DNA of 5,491 nt, from contig CAUJII010000008.1 of the NCBI GenBank assembly GCA_963205035.1, positions 1 through 5,491 of the forward strand, written 5' to 3'. The notes under the pieces were generated by a model. The model did no database searches. It was not told the origin of the DNA and saw only the letters and a program-made list of their open reading frames with translations. Of the stretch, positions 1 through 4,985 are shown piece by piece. Each line of letters begins with the position of its first letter. The stretch's first letter is position 1. The stretch comes from Spirochaetota bacterium (GTDB lineage: Bacteria > Spirochaetota > Leptospiria > Turneriellales > Turneriellaceae). A program made the translations under genes and the position numbers.

Positions 1-215
1 ATCTGCGAAATTTTATCTTCTTTAAGATACGCAAACGTTTCGCCGAGAGCTCCCACAGAAACCTCACGCCGCTTGAGTGCAGTGTCTTTAGATAGTGCCG
101 CATCGAGTTCTGCTTCGCGGATGTGATAGACAATGAAATCGATTCCGCGTGAGCGTGCATTCTTCACTGCAATCGCGGGGAGTTCACCTGCTCCGGCGAA
201 GATGGCGAGCCGCAT
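1..215 (-). CDS. lpxI: LpxI-type UDP-2,3-diacylglucosamine pyrophosphatase, N-terminal part (cut by left edge)
   Basis: Seen: the frame opens at the ATG at 215-213 and runs 71 codons off the left edge, starting MRLAIFAGAGELP. The hydrophobic strand followed by a GAGELP turn (residues 8-13), a second strand at about 25-31 (GIDFIVYHI), and then VSVGALGETFAYLKEDKI at about 54-71 match the N-terminal domain of the LpxI (DUF1009) family as I remember it. Known of the family: LpxI cleaves UDP-2,3-diacylglucosamine to lipid X and UMP in lipid A synthesis, in bacteria that lack LpxH. It acts in the cytoplasm on a membrane-bound substrate. The C-terminal catalytic domain lies outside the window, so activity cannot be judged. 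The start overlaps the stop of a short upstream frame (TAATG) and has only a poor ribosome binding site. It is probably the downstream end of the minus-strand cluster. A lipid A gene implies an outer-membrane-bearing host. Confidence 0.8.
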   Translation of the reverse strand, partial: MRLAIFAGAGELPAIAVKNARSRGIDFIVYHIREAELDAALSKDTALKRREVSVGALGETFAYLKEDKISQ

Positions 216-325
216 TAGGCTAACTCGGCCCGAATGAATTTAGATGCTGATAGTTGCGTTTGTGGCACGAATAAATCCGAGGCATATTCGACGTATTTAT
301 ACTTCTTCTGCCGATTTGCATTCAT
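215..325 (-). CDS. Possible 36-residue small ORF coupled to lpxI
   Basis: Seen: an ATG at 325-323 opens a 36-codon frame ending in TAA at 217-215. That stop shares one base with the lpxI start (TAATG). The product begins MNANRQKKYKYVEYASDL and ends SKFIRAELA. It is hydrophilic, with a basic N-terminus, and has no signal peptide, membrane segment or motif I recognise. There is no Shine-Dalgarno sequence in front of it. The frame stays open upstream for about 20 more codons, into the last bases of the quinone reductase gene, with possible TTG and GTG starts. The stop-start overlap with lpxI is the main argument for it, since it is the coupling pattern used by the larger genes of this cluster. 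A 159-nt spacer can hold such a frame by chance, so it may be only untranslated leader for lpxI. Confidence 0.3.
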   Translation of the reverse strand: MNANRQKKYKYVEYASDLFVPQTQLSASKFIRAELA

Positions 326-374
326 AGATGAAAGGAGCACGAAGCCATGACGGGCGTCAAGACAAATGGAACGA

Positions 375-1400
375 TCATTGAACAATCAAAACTATCTTCC
401 CGGTCGAGTGTCTACCTTCGAGAAGCGAATGCGCTTCTGCGATTTGACTCCACGGGAGTTCTTTGGAGATAACGGTCTTCACCTTCTTTGCGGCAAATAG
501 ATCCATAATCTGCTTCAGCTCGTGTTGGATGAGCTCTGGATTTTCTTGAGCCACACGCAGCATGTTAACACCGCAAAAACTTTTACTCGAGAGCATGAGG
601 TCGATCATCGAAAGCGTCAGCATGCTCAAGACTTGCGGGATAATTTTTGGGAGAGCAAAGAGGTTCCGCTCCGAAAGCGCTGCGGCTCCATAGCCCACAA
701 CCCGCCCATGCGCACGCAAGAGCGCCAGATCTTTCTTGAAAGACGCCCCGCCGACGGAATCGAGAACCACGTCGAGCTTGGCAGATCCCAAAATGCGCAG
801 CACTTCTTTCTCGAAATCGTGCGTGCGGTAGTTAATCGCGTACTTGACGCCAAATGTGCGCAAGAGGTCGAGTTTTTCTTCAGAGCCCGCAGTCGAAAAA
901 ATTGTGGCACCTGCATTTCTCGCGAGCTGAATCGCCGAAAGCCCCACACCACCCGCACCCGCATGGATGAGAACTTGTGCATTGGGCAAAAACGTGCCCG
1001 TTTCAAAAAGCGCGTGGTATGCCGTCAGAAAATTAACCGGTATCGACGCGGCTTCTGCAAAGGTGAGTGCGTCCGGTTTCTTGACAATCGCTTGCTCTTC
1101 TGCAAGCGCAAACTCAGCGTAGCCGCCAAAGTGTGTGAGAGCCAAAACTGCGTCGCCTACCTTGACCGATTTCACCTCGTTACCGATTGCTTTGACGAGA
1201 CCTGAAACCTCGTAACCCGGCACAAAAGGAAATTTGGGAGCGTCGTTATACTGCCCCTTGCGCGCCATGATGTCTGCAAAGTTGAGCCCGAACGCTTTGA
1301 CTTCAATCAAAACAGAATTGGGCGTTATTTGGGGTGTCGGCCAATCCACGATACGCAGGTCTTTCGCTGCACAGGGTTTCTGAAATGGGATTGCTCTCAT
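375..1400 (-). CDS. VAT-1-like medium-chain dehydrogenase/reductase (quinone oxidoreductase type, zinc-independent)
   Basis: A 341-residue MDR protein, close to the usual quinone oxidoreductase length. Seen: an N-terminal GroES-like domain (about 1-125) with GLNFADIMARKGQY at 38-51 and PGYEVSGLV at 61-69. A Rossmann domain follows, with the glycine-rich AGAGGVG at 147-153 and AIQLARNAGA after it. VVLDSVGG at 211-218 and STGKIVL near the end are also typical. The zinc-binding cysteines of alcohol dehydrogenases are absent, so it should be zinc-independent and NADPH-using. The NFADxMARxG block and the PKIIP...CGVN region (about 251-279) resemble the VAT-1 branch more than classic Qor. Known of the family: such proteins reduce quinones or enals with NADPH; the substrate cannot be read from sequence. 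The ATG overlaps the preceding gene's stop by 4 nt (ATGA) and has one of the better ribosome binding sites of the window, AGGTGG. The stop is TGA at 377-375. Confidence 0.88.
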   Translation of the reverse strand: MRAIPFQKPCAAKDLRIVDWPTPQITPNSVLIEVKAFGLNFADIMARKGQYNDAPKFPFVPGYEVSGLVKAIGNEVKSVKVGDAVLALTHFGGYAEFALAEEQAIVKKPDALTFAEAASIPVNFLTAYHALFETGTFLPNAQVLIHAGAGGVGLSAIQLARNAGATIFSTAGSEEKLDLLRTFGVKYAINYRTHDFEKEVLRILGSAKLDVVLDSVGGASFKKDLALLRAHGRVVGYGAAALSERNLFALPKIIPQVLSMLTLSMIDLMLSSKSFCGVNMLRVAQENPELIQHELKQIMDLFAAKKVKTVISKELPWSQIAEAHSLLEGRHSTGKIVLIVQ

Positions 1401-1855
1401 CGTTGGCCACCTTTTTTCTTCTTTCGCATCTGTCTTCTCTCATTTGTAATCCGTACAATTTCGGCGGTTGCAGCAGCGGCAATCGCCGCACCCTTCTCTT
1501 TTTTTAGTGCCGCATGGATTCCAGAAAGCCTGTAGATTTCGCGCGGTGTCGAACCGATAAGCCGCAAGAGAATATTTTCAAGCTCCGTCTGTAGATGCCG
1601 CCGCTTACGCACACCGTCGATAGCTGCGCCTATCAAAAAGAAGAAAGAACTCTTCTCGCGGTATTTTTTGATTACAAACGCGGCGATGAAAAATTCAGGC
1701 CAACGCGGGCTTGCCGCTTTCTTGGAAAACAACCCATACCCAGCGCCGAAAAGATGGGGCAAGCTTTTCTCTAAGAAGTCGCTCTGATTTTTCTCTTTCT
1801 TTCGAGTTCTGGAACTCTTGGGCTTCGCGGCTTTTTGAGTTTTTTGTGATTTCAT
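1397..1855 (-). CDS. Unrecognised basic 152-residue protein
   Basis: I do not recognise this protein. Seen: a lysine/arginine-rich N-terminus (residues 1-23, probably disordered), a stretch with hydrophobic patches FFIAAFVI (55-62) and FFFLIGAAI (71-79) separated by a charged turn, a likely amphipathic helical part (about 88-118, LENILLRLIGSTPREIYRL), an alanine-rich helix (122-132), and a very basic C-terminal tail with KKKK near the end. There is no signal peptide. The hydrophobic patches are short for transmembrane helices. Both ends use ATGA overlaps: its ATG overlaps the stop of the ROK kinase gene and its stop overlaps the start of the VAT-1-like gene. That makes it a real translated member of the cluster. 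GAGAAG a few bases before the ATG may serve as a weak ribosome binding site. The basic tails suggest contact with nucleic acid or acidic lipid, but this is a guess. Confidence 0.72.
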   Translation of the reverse strand: MKSQKTQKAAKPKSSRTRKKEKNQSDFLEKSLPHLFGAGYGLFSKKAASPRWPEFFIAAFVIKKYREKSSFFFLIGAAIDGVRKRRHLQTELENILLRLIGSTPREIYRLSGIHAALKKEKGAAIAAAATAEIVRITNERRQMRKKKKGGQR

Positions 1856-2775
1856 TGGATCTTCTCGAGAAAAAGAGCAGCGGCACCAAAAATTCCTGCA
1901 TCTTCGTCACCCTCAGTAAAAACAAACGAGAGCAACGCGTGAAAGACGGGAAGCGTGTGATCCAGAAACGCACGCTCAAACGCGGGGCGAAGCAAATCTT
2001 CGGACGCGGCAACGCCCCCGGTAAGAATAAAATCGGTTAAGTTTAGAGTCTGCGTAATTGTCGCCGCGACAAGCCCTAACACATGTCCTGCCAAGTTGAA
2101 AGCCTCGATGGCGTGGGAGTCGCCGCTCCGGGCTCTTTGGCCGATTTCTTTTGCAGTCAATGAAGCGCCCGTCAAATTTTTGTAAGAGTTCTGGATGCCC
2201 GTCGCAGATGCATACGTCTCTGCGCAACCGTAATTCCCACAACCGCACAGGCGGCCTTGACGCTCATTCTTTTCGCTGAACGCTGCAACAGGGATATGCC
2301 CCACTTCAAACGCATTGCCTCGGTACCCGCGCACTAACTGATTCTGCCAAAAGCAACCGCCACCGACACCTGTGCCCAACGTAAAGAGCGCGAAGTCGGT
2401 CTTATCTTTTGCCTTGCCAAAAAAGCGCGCACCGAGCGTGGCCGCGTTCGCGTCGTTATCCAAACGAAAAGCTTTCTTAGGAAATGAATTCTGGAGTTCG
2501 CCGACAATCGCACAATCTTTGATTGCGGGTAAATTTGCCGAGGAAATGATTGTGCCCTTTTCTAAATCAAGCGGTCCCGGCGAGCCGATGCCCACGGTGC
2601 GTGCGTCTTGAAACGCGTCGAGAGAAACAATCTCTTGAAGCTGCGAGATAAATTCAGCGTTCGACGCCGCACGGATGCGTTGCGTTCCCTTCGAGGTCAA
2701 AACTCCTGTGTCTTGCAACAGAGCGTACTTCACCGTAGTAGCGCCGATGTCGATGCCAAGAATGGGGTATTGCAT
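1852..2775 (-). CDS. ROK-family sugar kinase (glucokinase-like)
   Basis: A 307-residue ROK protein, of normal full length. Seen, in order: the phosphate-binding strand LGIDIGATTVK (6-16), GIGSPGPLD (62-70), the sugar-binding and catalytic block LDNDANAA (105-112, catalytic Asp likely D108), the TLGTGVGGG phosphate loop (132-140), EVGH (157-160), and the zinc motif CGCGNYGC (177-184) followed by AE. H160, C177, C179 and C184 would bind the structural zinc. A LTGGVA strand-turn (251-256) and DAGIFGAAAL (292-301) complete the ATPase fold. No DNA-binding domain is present, so it is a kinase rather than a NagC/XylR-type repressor. Known of the family: ATP-dependent phosphorylation of glucose or related hexoses; exact specificity is not readable. 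It starts 5 nt after the acetoacetate-decarboxylase-like gene and overlaps the next gene by 4 nt. No clear Shine-Dalgarno sequence precedes the ATG, which suggests coupling. Confidence 0.92.
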   Translation of the reverse strand: MQYPILGIDIGATTVKYALLQDTGVLTSKGTQRIRAASNAEFISQLQEIVSLDAFQDARTVGIGSPGPLDLEKGTIISSANLPAIKDCAIVGELQNSFPKKAFRLDNDANAATLGARFFGKAKDKTDFALFTLGTGVGGGCFWQNQLVRGYRGNAFEVGHIPVAAFSEKNERQGRLCGCGNYGCAETYASATGIQNSYKNLTGASLTAKEIGQRARSGDSHAIEAFNLAGHVLGLVAATITQTLNLTDFILTGGVAASEDLLRPAFERAFLDHTLPVFHALLSFVFTEGDEDAGIFGAAALFLEKIQ

Positions 2776-2780
2776 GGCAC

Positions 2781-3458
2781 TCAGACAATTTCACGAGCGA
2801 CAGGAAACGTCAAGTCGAAAGGATCCACTGCCACGGCGATGCGCGGACCATGCGACATGTCGTGGTAGTCTGGAAATTCCCGCGAGCCTTCGACACGGTC
2901 GATAAAAGCAATGCGAGAGCGGCCTTTCCCCATGAGCTTAGTTTCTAAGTAAAGAGTCTTCCCGTCCGCGTATTTCTCTTCTTGCTTTTGCAAGAGCGTC
3001 AAAGGCAGAAGAGAACTCGAAAGCGGGAACGAAAAAAAACGCGGTGTCAACGAAATCGAATAGATGTTGTCTCCGCTCTTAGGTTTTTTCACATCGATGT
3101 GCCACTCTTTTTCGTCTTGCCGCCATGCAAAGGTTGCGAGTTCTTTGGGAATTGCCCAGTTACGCCGACCCCATTCGACAGACTCCGGAGTCGACACAAA
3201 AATTTTCGCAATGCGCAGATAGCGCTTCCCACGAAAACGAAAGAAACCCGGTATATAAAGAAGCTCGTCATAAGGGCCACAATCCGCTGCGCTGTAACGC
3301 ACCAGCATCACCGCGCCCACACCTCCCACAAATGCGTCTTCGTCTTCTGCGGAAAGAATACCCGATTCGATAACGCGCGCTTTATTCGCTGGGAAGCTAA
3401 TAAGGACTGCGCTCCCTTTAAGTGTCCAGGGTGCCGGGAACTCTGCAGGGGACGCCAT
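2781..3458 (-). CDS. Acetoacetate decarboxylase-like superfamily protein
   Basis: A 225-residue protein of the acetoacetate decarboxylase (ADC) fold. Seen: FPAPWTLKG near the N-terminus (7-15), GPYDELLYIPG (61-71), a stretch with IAKIFVSTPESVEWGRRNWAIPKELA (about 83-108) and a C-terminal FDLTFPVA. The GR..W.IPKELA block aligns with the region that carries the Schiff-base lysine of clostridial ADC (PKK there, K115-K116). Here K105 would be the catalytic lysine, but the neighbouring lysine that lowers its pKa is E106, so simple acetoacetate decarboxylation is doubtful. Other superfamily members have different reactions or unknown ones. An in-frame TAA lies 9-7 nt before the ATG at 3458, so the start cannot lie further upstream. 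There is no Shine-Dalgarno sequence. It is the first gene of the minus-strand cluster and ends 5 nt before the ROK kinase start. Confidence 0.85.
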   Translation of the reverse strand: MASPAEFPAPWTLKGSAVLISFPANKARVIESGILSAEDEDAFVGGVGAVMLVRYSAADCGPYDELLYIPGFFRFRGKRYLRIAKIFVSTPESVEWGRRNWAIPKELATFAWRQDEKEWHIDVKKPKSGDNIYSISLTPRFFSFPLSSSLLPLTLLQKQEEKYADGKTLYLETKLMGKGRSRIAFIDRVEGSREFPDYHDMSHGPRIAVAVDPFDLTFPVAREIV

Positions 3459-3463
3459 GAGGT

Positions 3464-3491
3464 TTTATTCTGAACGGAAACGGCGTGTCGA
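3464..3491 (-). promoter_or_regulatory. Weak candidate promoter for the minus-strand cluster
   Basis: Read on the minus strand, TCGACA (3491-3486, five of six to the sigma-70 -35 consensus) lies 16 nt before AATAAA (3469-3464, four of six to the -10 consensus). The -10 ends only 5 nt before the ATG of the ADC-like gene, so transcription would begin at or next to the start codon and give a leaderless message. That fits the missing Shine-Dalgarno sequence, but the match is modest and the host's consensus is unknown. Confidence 0.22.
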
Positions 3492-3516
3492 CGAAAAATT
3501 ACCGACTCAGTATGAC

Positions 3517-3677
3517 GGGGGCGCGGGATTTGTTGGGGGGTAACTTCACAGACAACATTGCATTCAATGCGCCATAAATCTGAAAGCCTCGCAACTTTGC
3601 GCGCAAAGTTGCTGCTAAAGCGGCGAAGACGCCTGCTTTCAGTTTTACGGCGCCCCCCTAACAAATCCCATGCCCCT
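3517..3677. repeat. 161-bp inverted-repeat element with nested palindromes (MITE-like or structured RNA)
   Basis: Seen: the outer arms are 3517-3540 and 3654-3677. Of 24 positions, 20 pair by Watson-Crick rules, 3 are G-T and only C3524/A3670 fails; the core GGGATTTGTT is perfect. A second pair, 3569-3587 with 3635-3653, has 17 of 19 pairs and on the right abuts the outer arm directly. Inside are a perfect 22-bp palindrome at 3591-3612 and a GGCG-AAGA-CGCC hairpin at 3622-3633. A further hairpin CATTG-CATT-CAATG at 3556-3569 sits in the 28-nt stretch between the left arms. The whole block folds as one closed branched structure. It contains no gene. No clear target-site duplication is visible beyond a 2-bp AC on each side. 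It fits a miniature inverted-repeat element or a non-coding RNA/cruciform; the sequence alone cannot decide. Confidence 0.8.
3591..3612. repeat. Perfect 22-bp palindrome
   Basis: GCAACTTTGC, then GC, then GCAAAGTTGC: every base pairs with its mirror. It sits near the centre of the 161-bp inverted-repeat block and forms its main internal hairpin. As DNA it could instead be a binding site for a dimeric regulator between the two divergent genes. Confidence 0.85.
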
Positions 3678-3686
3678 ACGTATAAA
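3658..3686 (+). promoter_or_regulatory. Candidate sigma-70-like promoter for the PilZ gene
   Basis: CTAACA (3658-3663, four of six to the -35 consensus) is followed after 17 nt by TATAAA (3681-3686, five of six to the -10 consensus). Transcription would begin near 3693, leaving a leader of about 75 nt before the PilZ ATG. The -35 lies inside the right arm of the inverted-repeat block, and the -10 lies just outside it in a second palindrome, TACGTAT-AA-ATACGTA (3677-3692). This is weak support only, as the host's promoter consensus is unknown. Confidence 0.33.
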
Positions 3687-3692
3687 TACGTA
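3677..3692. repeat. 16-bp palindrome beside the inverted-repeat block
   Basis: TACGTAT, AA, ATACGTA: two perfect 7-bp arms around a 2-bp centre. It abuts the right end of the 161-bp block and covers the candidate -10 box of the PilZ promoter. That would suit an operator, but AT-rich palindromes of this size also arise by chance. Confidence 0.6.
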
Positions 3693-3767
3693 AGCTGCAA
3701 CAGGTTATTTAATTAACGGAGTTACTCGCTCCCGAAATCTGTCCGCAACGCACGCCAAAACTCCTCT

Positions 3768-4868
3768 ATGAAAACTACCGACCCCCAAGGCTCTCAGGCA
3801 AACACTCCGCCACGCAAAATAATCGACCACACGCAGCTCCATCAAATCACCGAACGACTCTTCACTCGCTTGCCGCTCCATATTATAGAAAACAACCAAA
3901 AAATTGCCGTGCGTGCCATGGCATATACATACCCCTATTTAGAGGTGTTACATAATCTGCCGCCTAAACCCAACAGAACATTGCTTCTGATTAAAGAAGA
4001 CCACTCGATGCTCTTAGAGTGCCATGTTGAAAAGCGCACAGAACGCTCGACAGAAATCTTGAAGCCTTTGCGCTTGACTCTCACGCACCGACAAGTGCGC
4101 CATGAAAACCGCACGAGCATGCTTGCAGGGCAAGTGCACAACGTGATACCGCATGCAGAGTTTATCCGCTCAAACGCCGCGACAAACGCGTCGCGCGATT
4201 CGCTGGTTTCAAAATATACAAAGGCTCTCCAAGGGCTTATGCCGCAGGCTAAAGTGAAGATTGACTTTCAGCGCATCGAACGCCGCACGGTGCGGATGCG
4301 AAAACTCCACGAATTCAACTTACCCATTTTTGCACCGGAAATTTCGAGACAACGCAACGCCGACGAACAATCGATTGTCGCGCTGCCCTACACTGAATAT
4401 GAGCAGATTATTCGCGCCGACGGATTGGCCGGCGAAGTCATGGGAGAAATTTGCGAGCCGTTGCGCTACCGTGACGTCCTCATTTTGGGGTTTGTGCAAG
4501 TCTTGAGCGAGCAGGCGACGCTCACGGTTCAGCAGTACCACTCGGTGCGGCAACTCACCCGCCGCTTAGAGCACGAGCTCGATCAAACACACTCTTTTCC
4601 AGAAAACCCTATTACAGGAAAAATTATCGACGTGAGCCGAGGCGGCATGGGTTTTCTTTACACAGGCCAGCGGAGCTTGCTCTCGAGTGTCGGCGTGCAA
4701 GACCAGATTGTTTTAGAAGCTCATTTTACGCCGGATAACACAGCGACATTTAGCGGAAAGATTATGAACATGACTGCACTCGAAACTGGCAAGCGGTATG
4801 GCATCGAGTTTGAAAATGTTTCAGAAGCGGGCGAAAAGGCACTCGAAACTTTCTTGGCAAAGAAGTAA
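3768..4868 (+). CDS. PilZ-domain protein with a long uncharacterised N-terminal region (likely c-di-GMP effector)
   Basis: A 366-residue soluble protein with no signal peptide or membrane segment. Seen: the C-terminal part (about 255-366) has the two PilZ signatures, RQLTR (261-265, RxxxR) and DVSRGG (288-293, DxSxxG), followed by beta-rich sequence and YGIEFEN (344-350), a usual PilZ ending. Residues 20-250 are mixed alpha/beta without a motif I can name. LLLIKEDHSMLLECHVE (72-88) hints at a beta-rich PilZN/YcgR-like part, and I suspect the Leptospira family DUF1577, from memory only. Known of the family: PilZ domains bind cyclic di-GMP and pass the signal to motility, envelope or enzyme partners. 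The ATG at 3768 is the first possible start after an in-frame TAA at 3714-3716. No Shine-Dalgarno sequence precedes it; the next Met is residue 51. It is divergent from the minus-strand cluster and probably has its own promoter. Confidence 0.85.
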   Translation: MKTTDPQGSQANTPPRKIIDHTQLHQITERLFTRLPLHIIENNQKIAVRAMAYTYPYLEVLHNLPPKPNRTLLLIKEDHSMLLECHVEKRTERSTEILKPLRLTLTHRQVRHENRTSMLAGQVHNVIPHAEFIRSNAATNASRDSLVSKYTKALQGLMPQAKVKIDFQRIERRTVRMRKLHEFNLPIFAPEISRQRNADEQSIVALPYTEYEQIIRADGLAGEVMGEICEPLRYRDVLILGFVQVLSEQATLTVQQYHSVRQLTRRLEHELDQTHSFPENPITGKIIDVSRGGMGFLYTGQRSLLSSVGVQDQIVLEAHFTPDNTATFSGKIMNMTALETGKRYGIEFENVSEAGEKALETFLAKK

Positions 4869-4879
4869 ACTCGCGTCGT

Positions 4880-4921
4880 GTTTCGGCTTAGAACTCGCGC
4901 AAGCGCGATCTAAGCCGAAAC
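4880..4921 (+). terminator. Strong hairpin after the PilZ gene, terminator-like
   Basis: A perfect 13-bp stem pairs 4880-4892 (GTTTCGGCTTAGA) with 4909-4921. Inside it a GC-rich stem TCGCGC-AA-GCGCGA (4895-4908) extends the helix after a 2-nt bulge. It starts 11 nt after the PilZ stop. Only a short T run (TTT at 4922-4924) follows, so Rho-independent termination would be weak. It could equally be an mRNA-stabilising 3' end or part of the leuS leader. Confidence 0.55.
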
Positions 4922-4985
4922 TTTGCCATTGTCCCGGGCGCGCTAACGGACTTTTCAACCTGTCTTTCTTTCTCAAACTCGCGGT

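Noticed and set aside
289..300. 12-bp match in inverted orientation to the GTATAAATACGT palindrome region at 3680-3691
   Set aside because: A single 12-mer match is expected by chance in a window of this size, and the flanks do not match.
522..1205. 227-codon plus-strand frame opposite the VAT-1-like gene
   Set aside because: It is fully antisense to a gene with clear family motifs. Its translation is rich in Arg, Cys and His without domain features, as expected for a shadow frame.
3517..3677. Integron attC site, because the arms contain GTTGGGG and CCCTAAC next to AACAAA
   Set aside because: In attC the RYYYAAC box is on the 5' side and GTTRRRY on the 3' side; here the order is inside-out. 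No partner boxes were found at suitable distance upstream of 3517 or downstream of 3677.
3308..3700. 130-codon minus-strand open frame across the start of the ADC-like gene and the inverted-repeat block
   Set aside because: It overlaps a recognisable gene in another frame, and its upstream half is palindromic non-coding sequence. The product has no protein-like pattern.
4923..4951. Promoter for leuS using TTGCCA at 4923-4928
   Set aside because: The -35 match is good, but no acceptable -10 box lies at 15-19 nt spacing.
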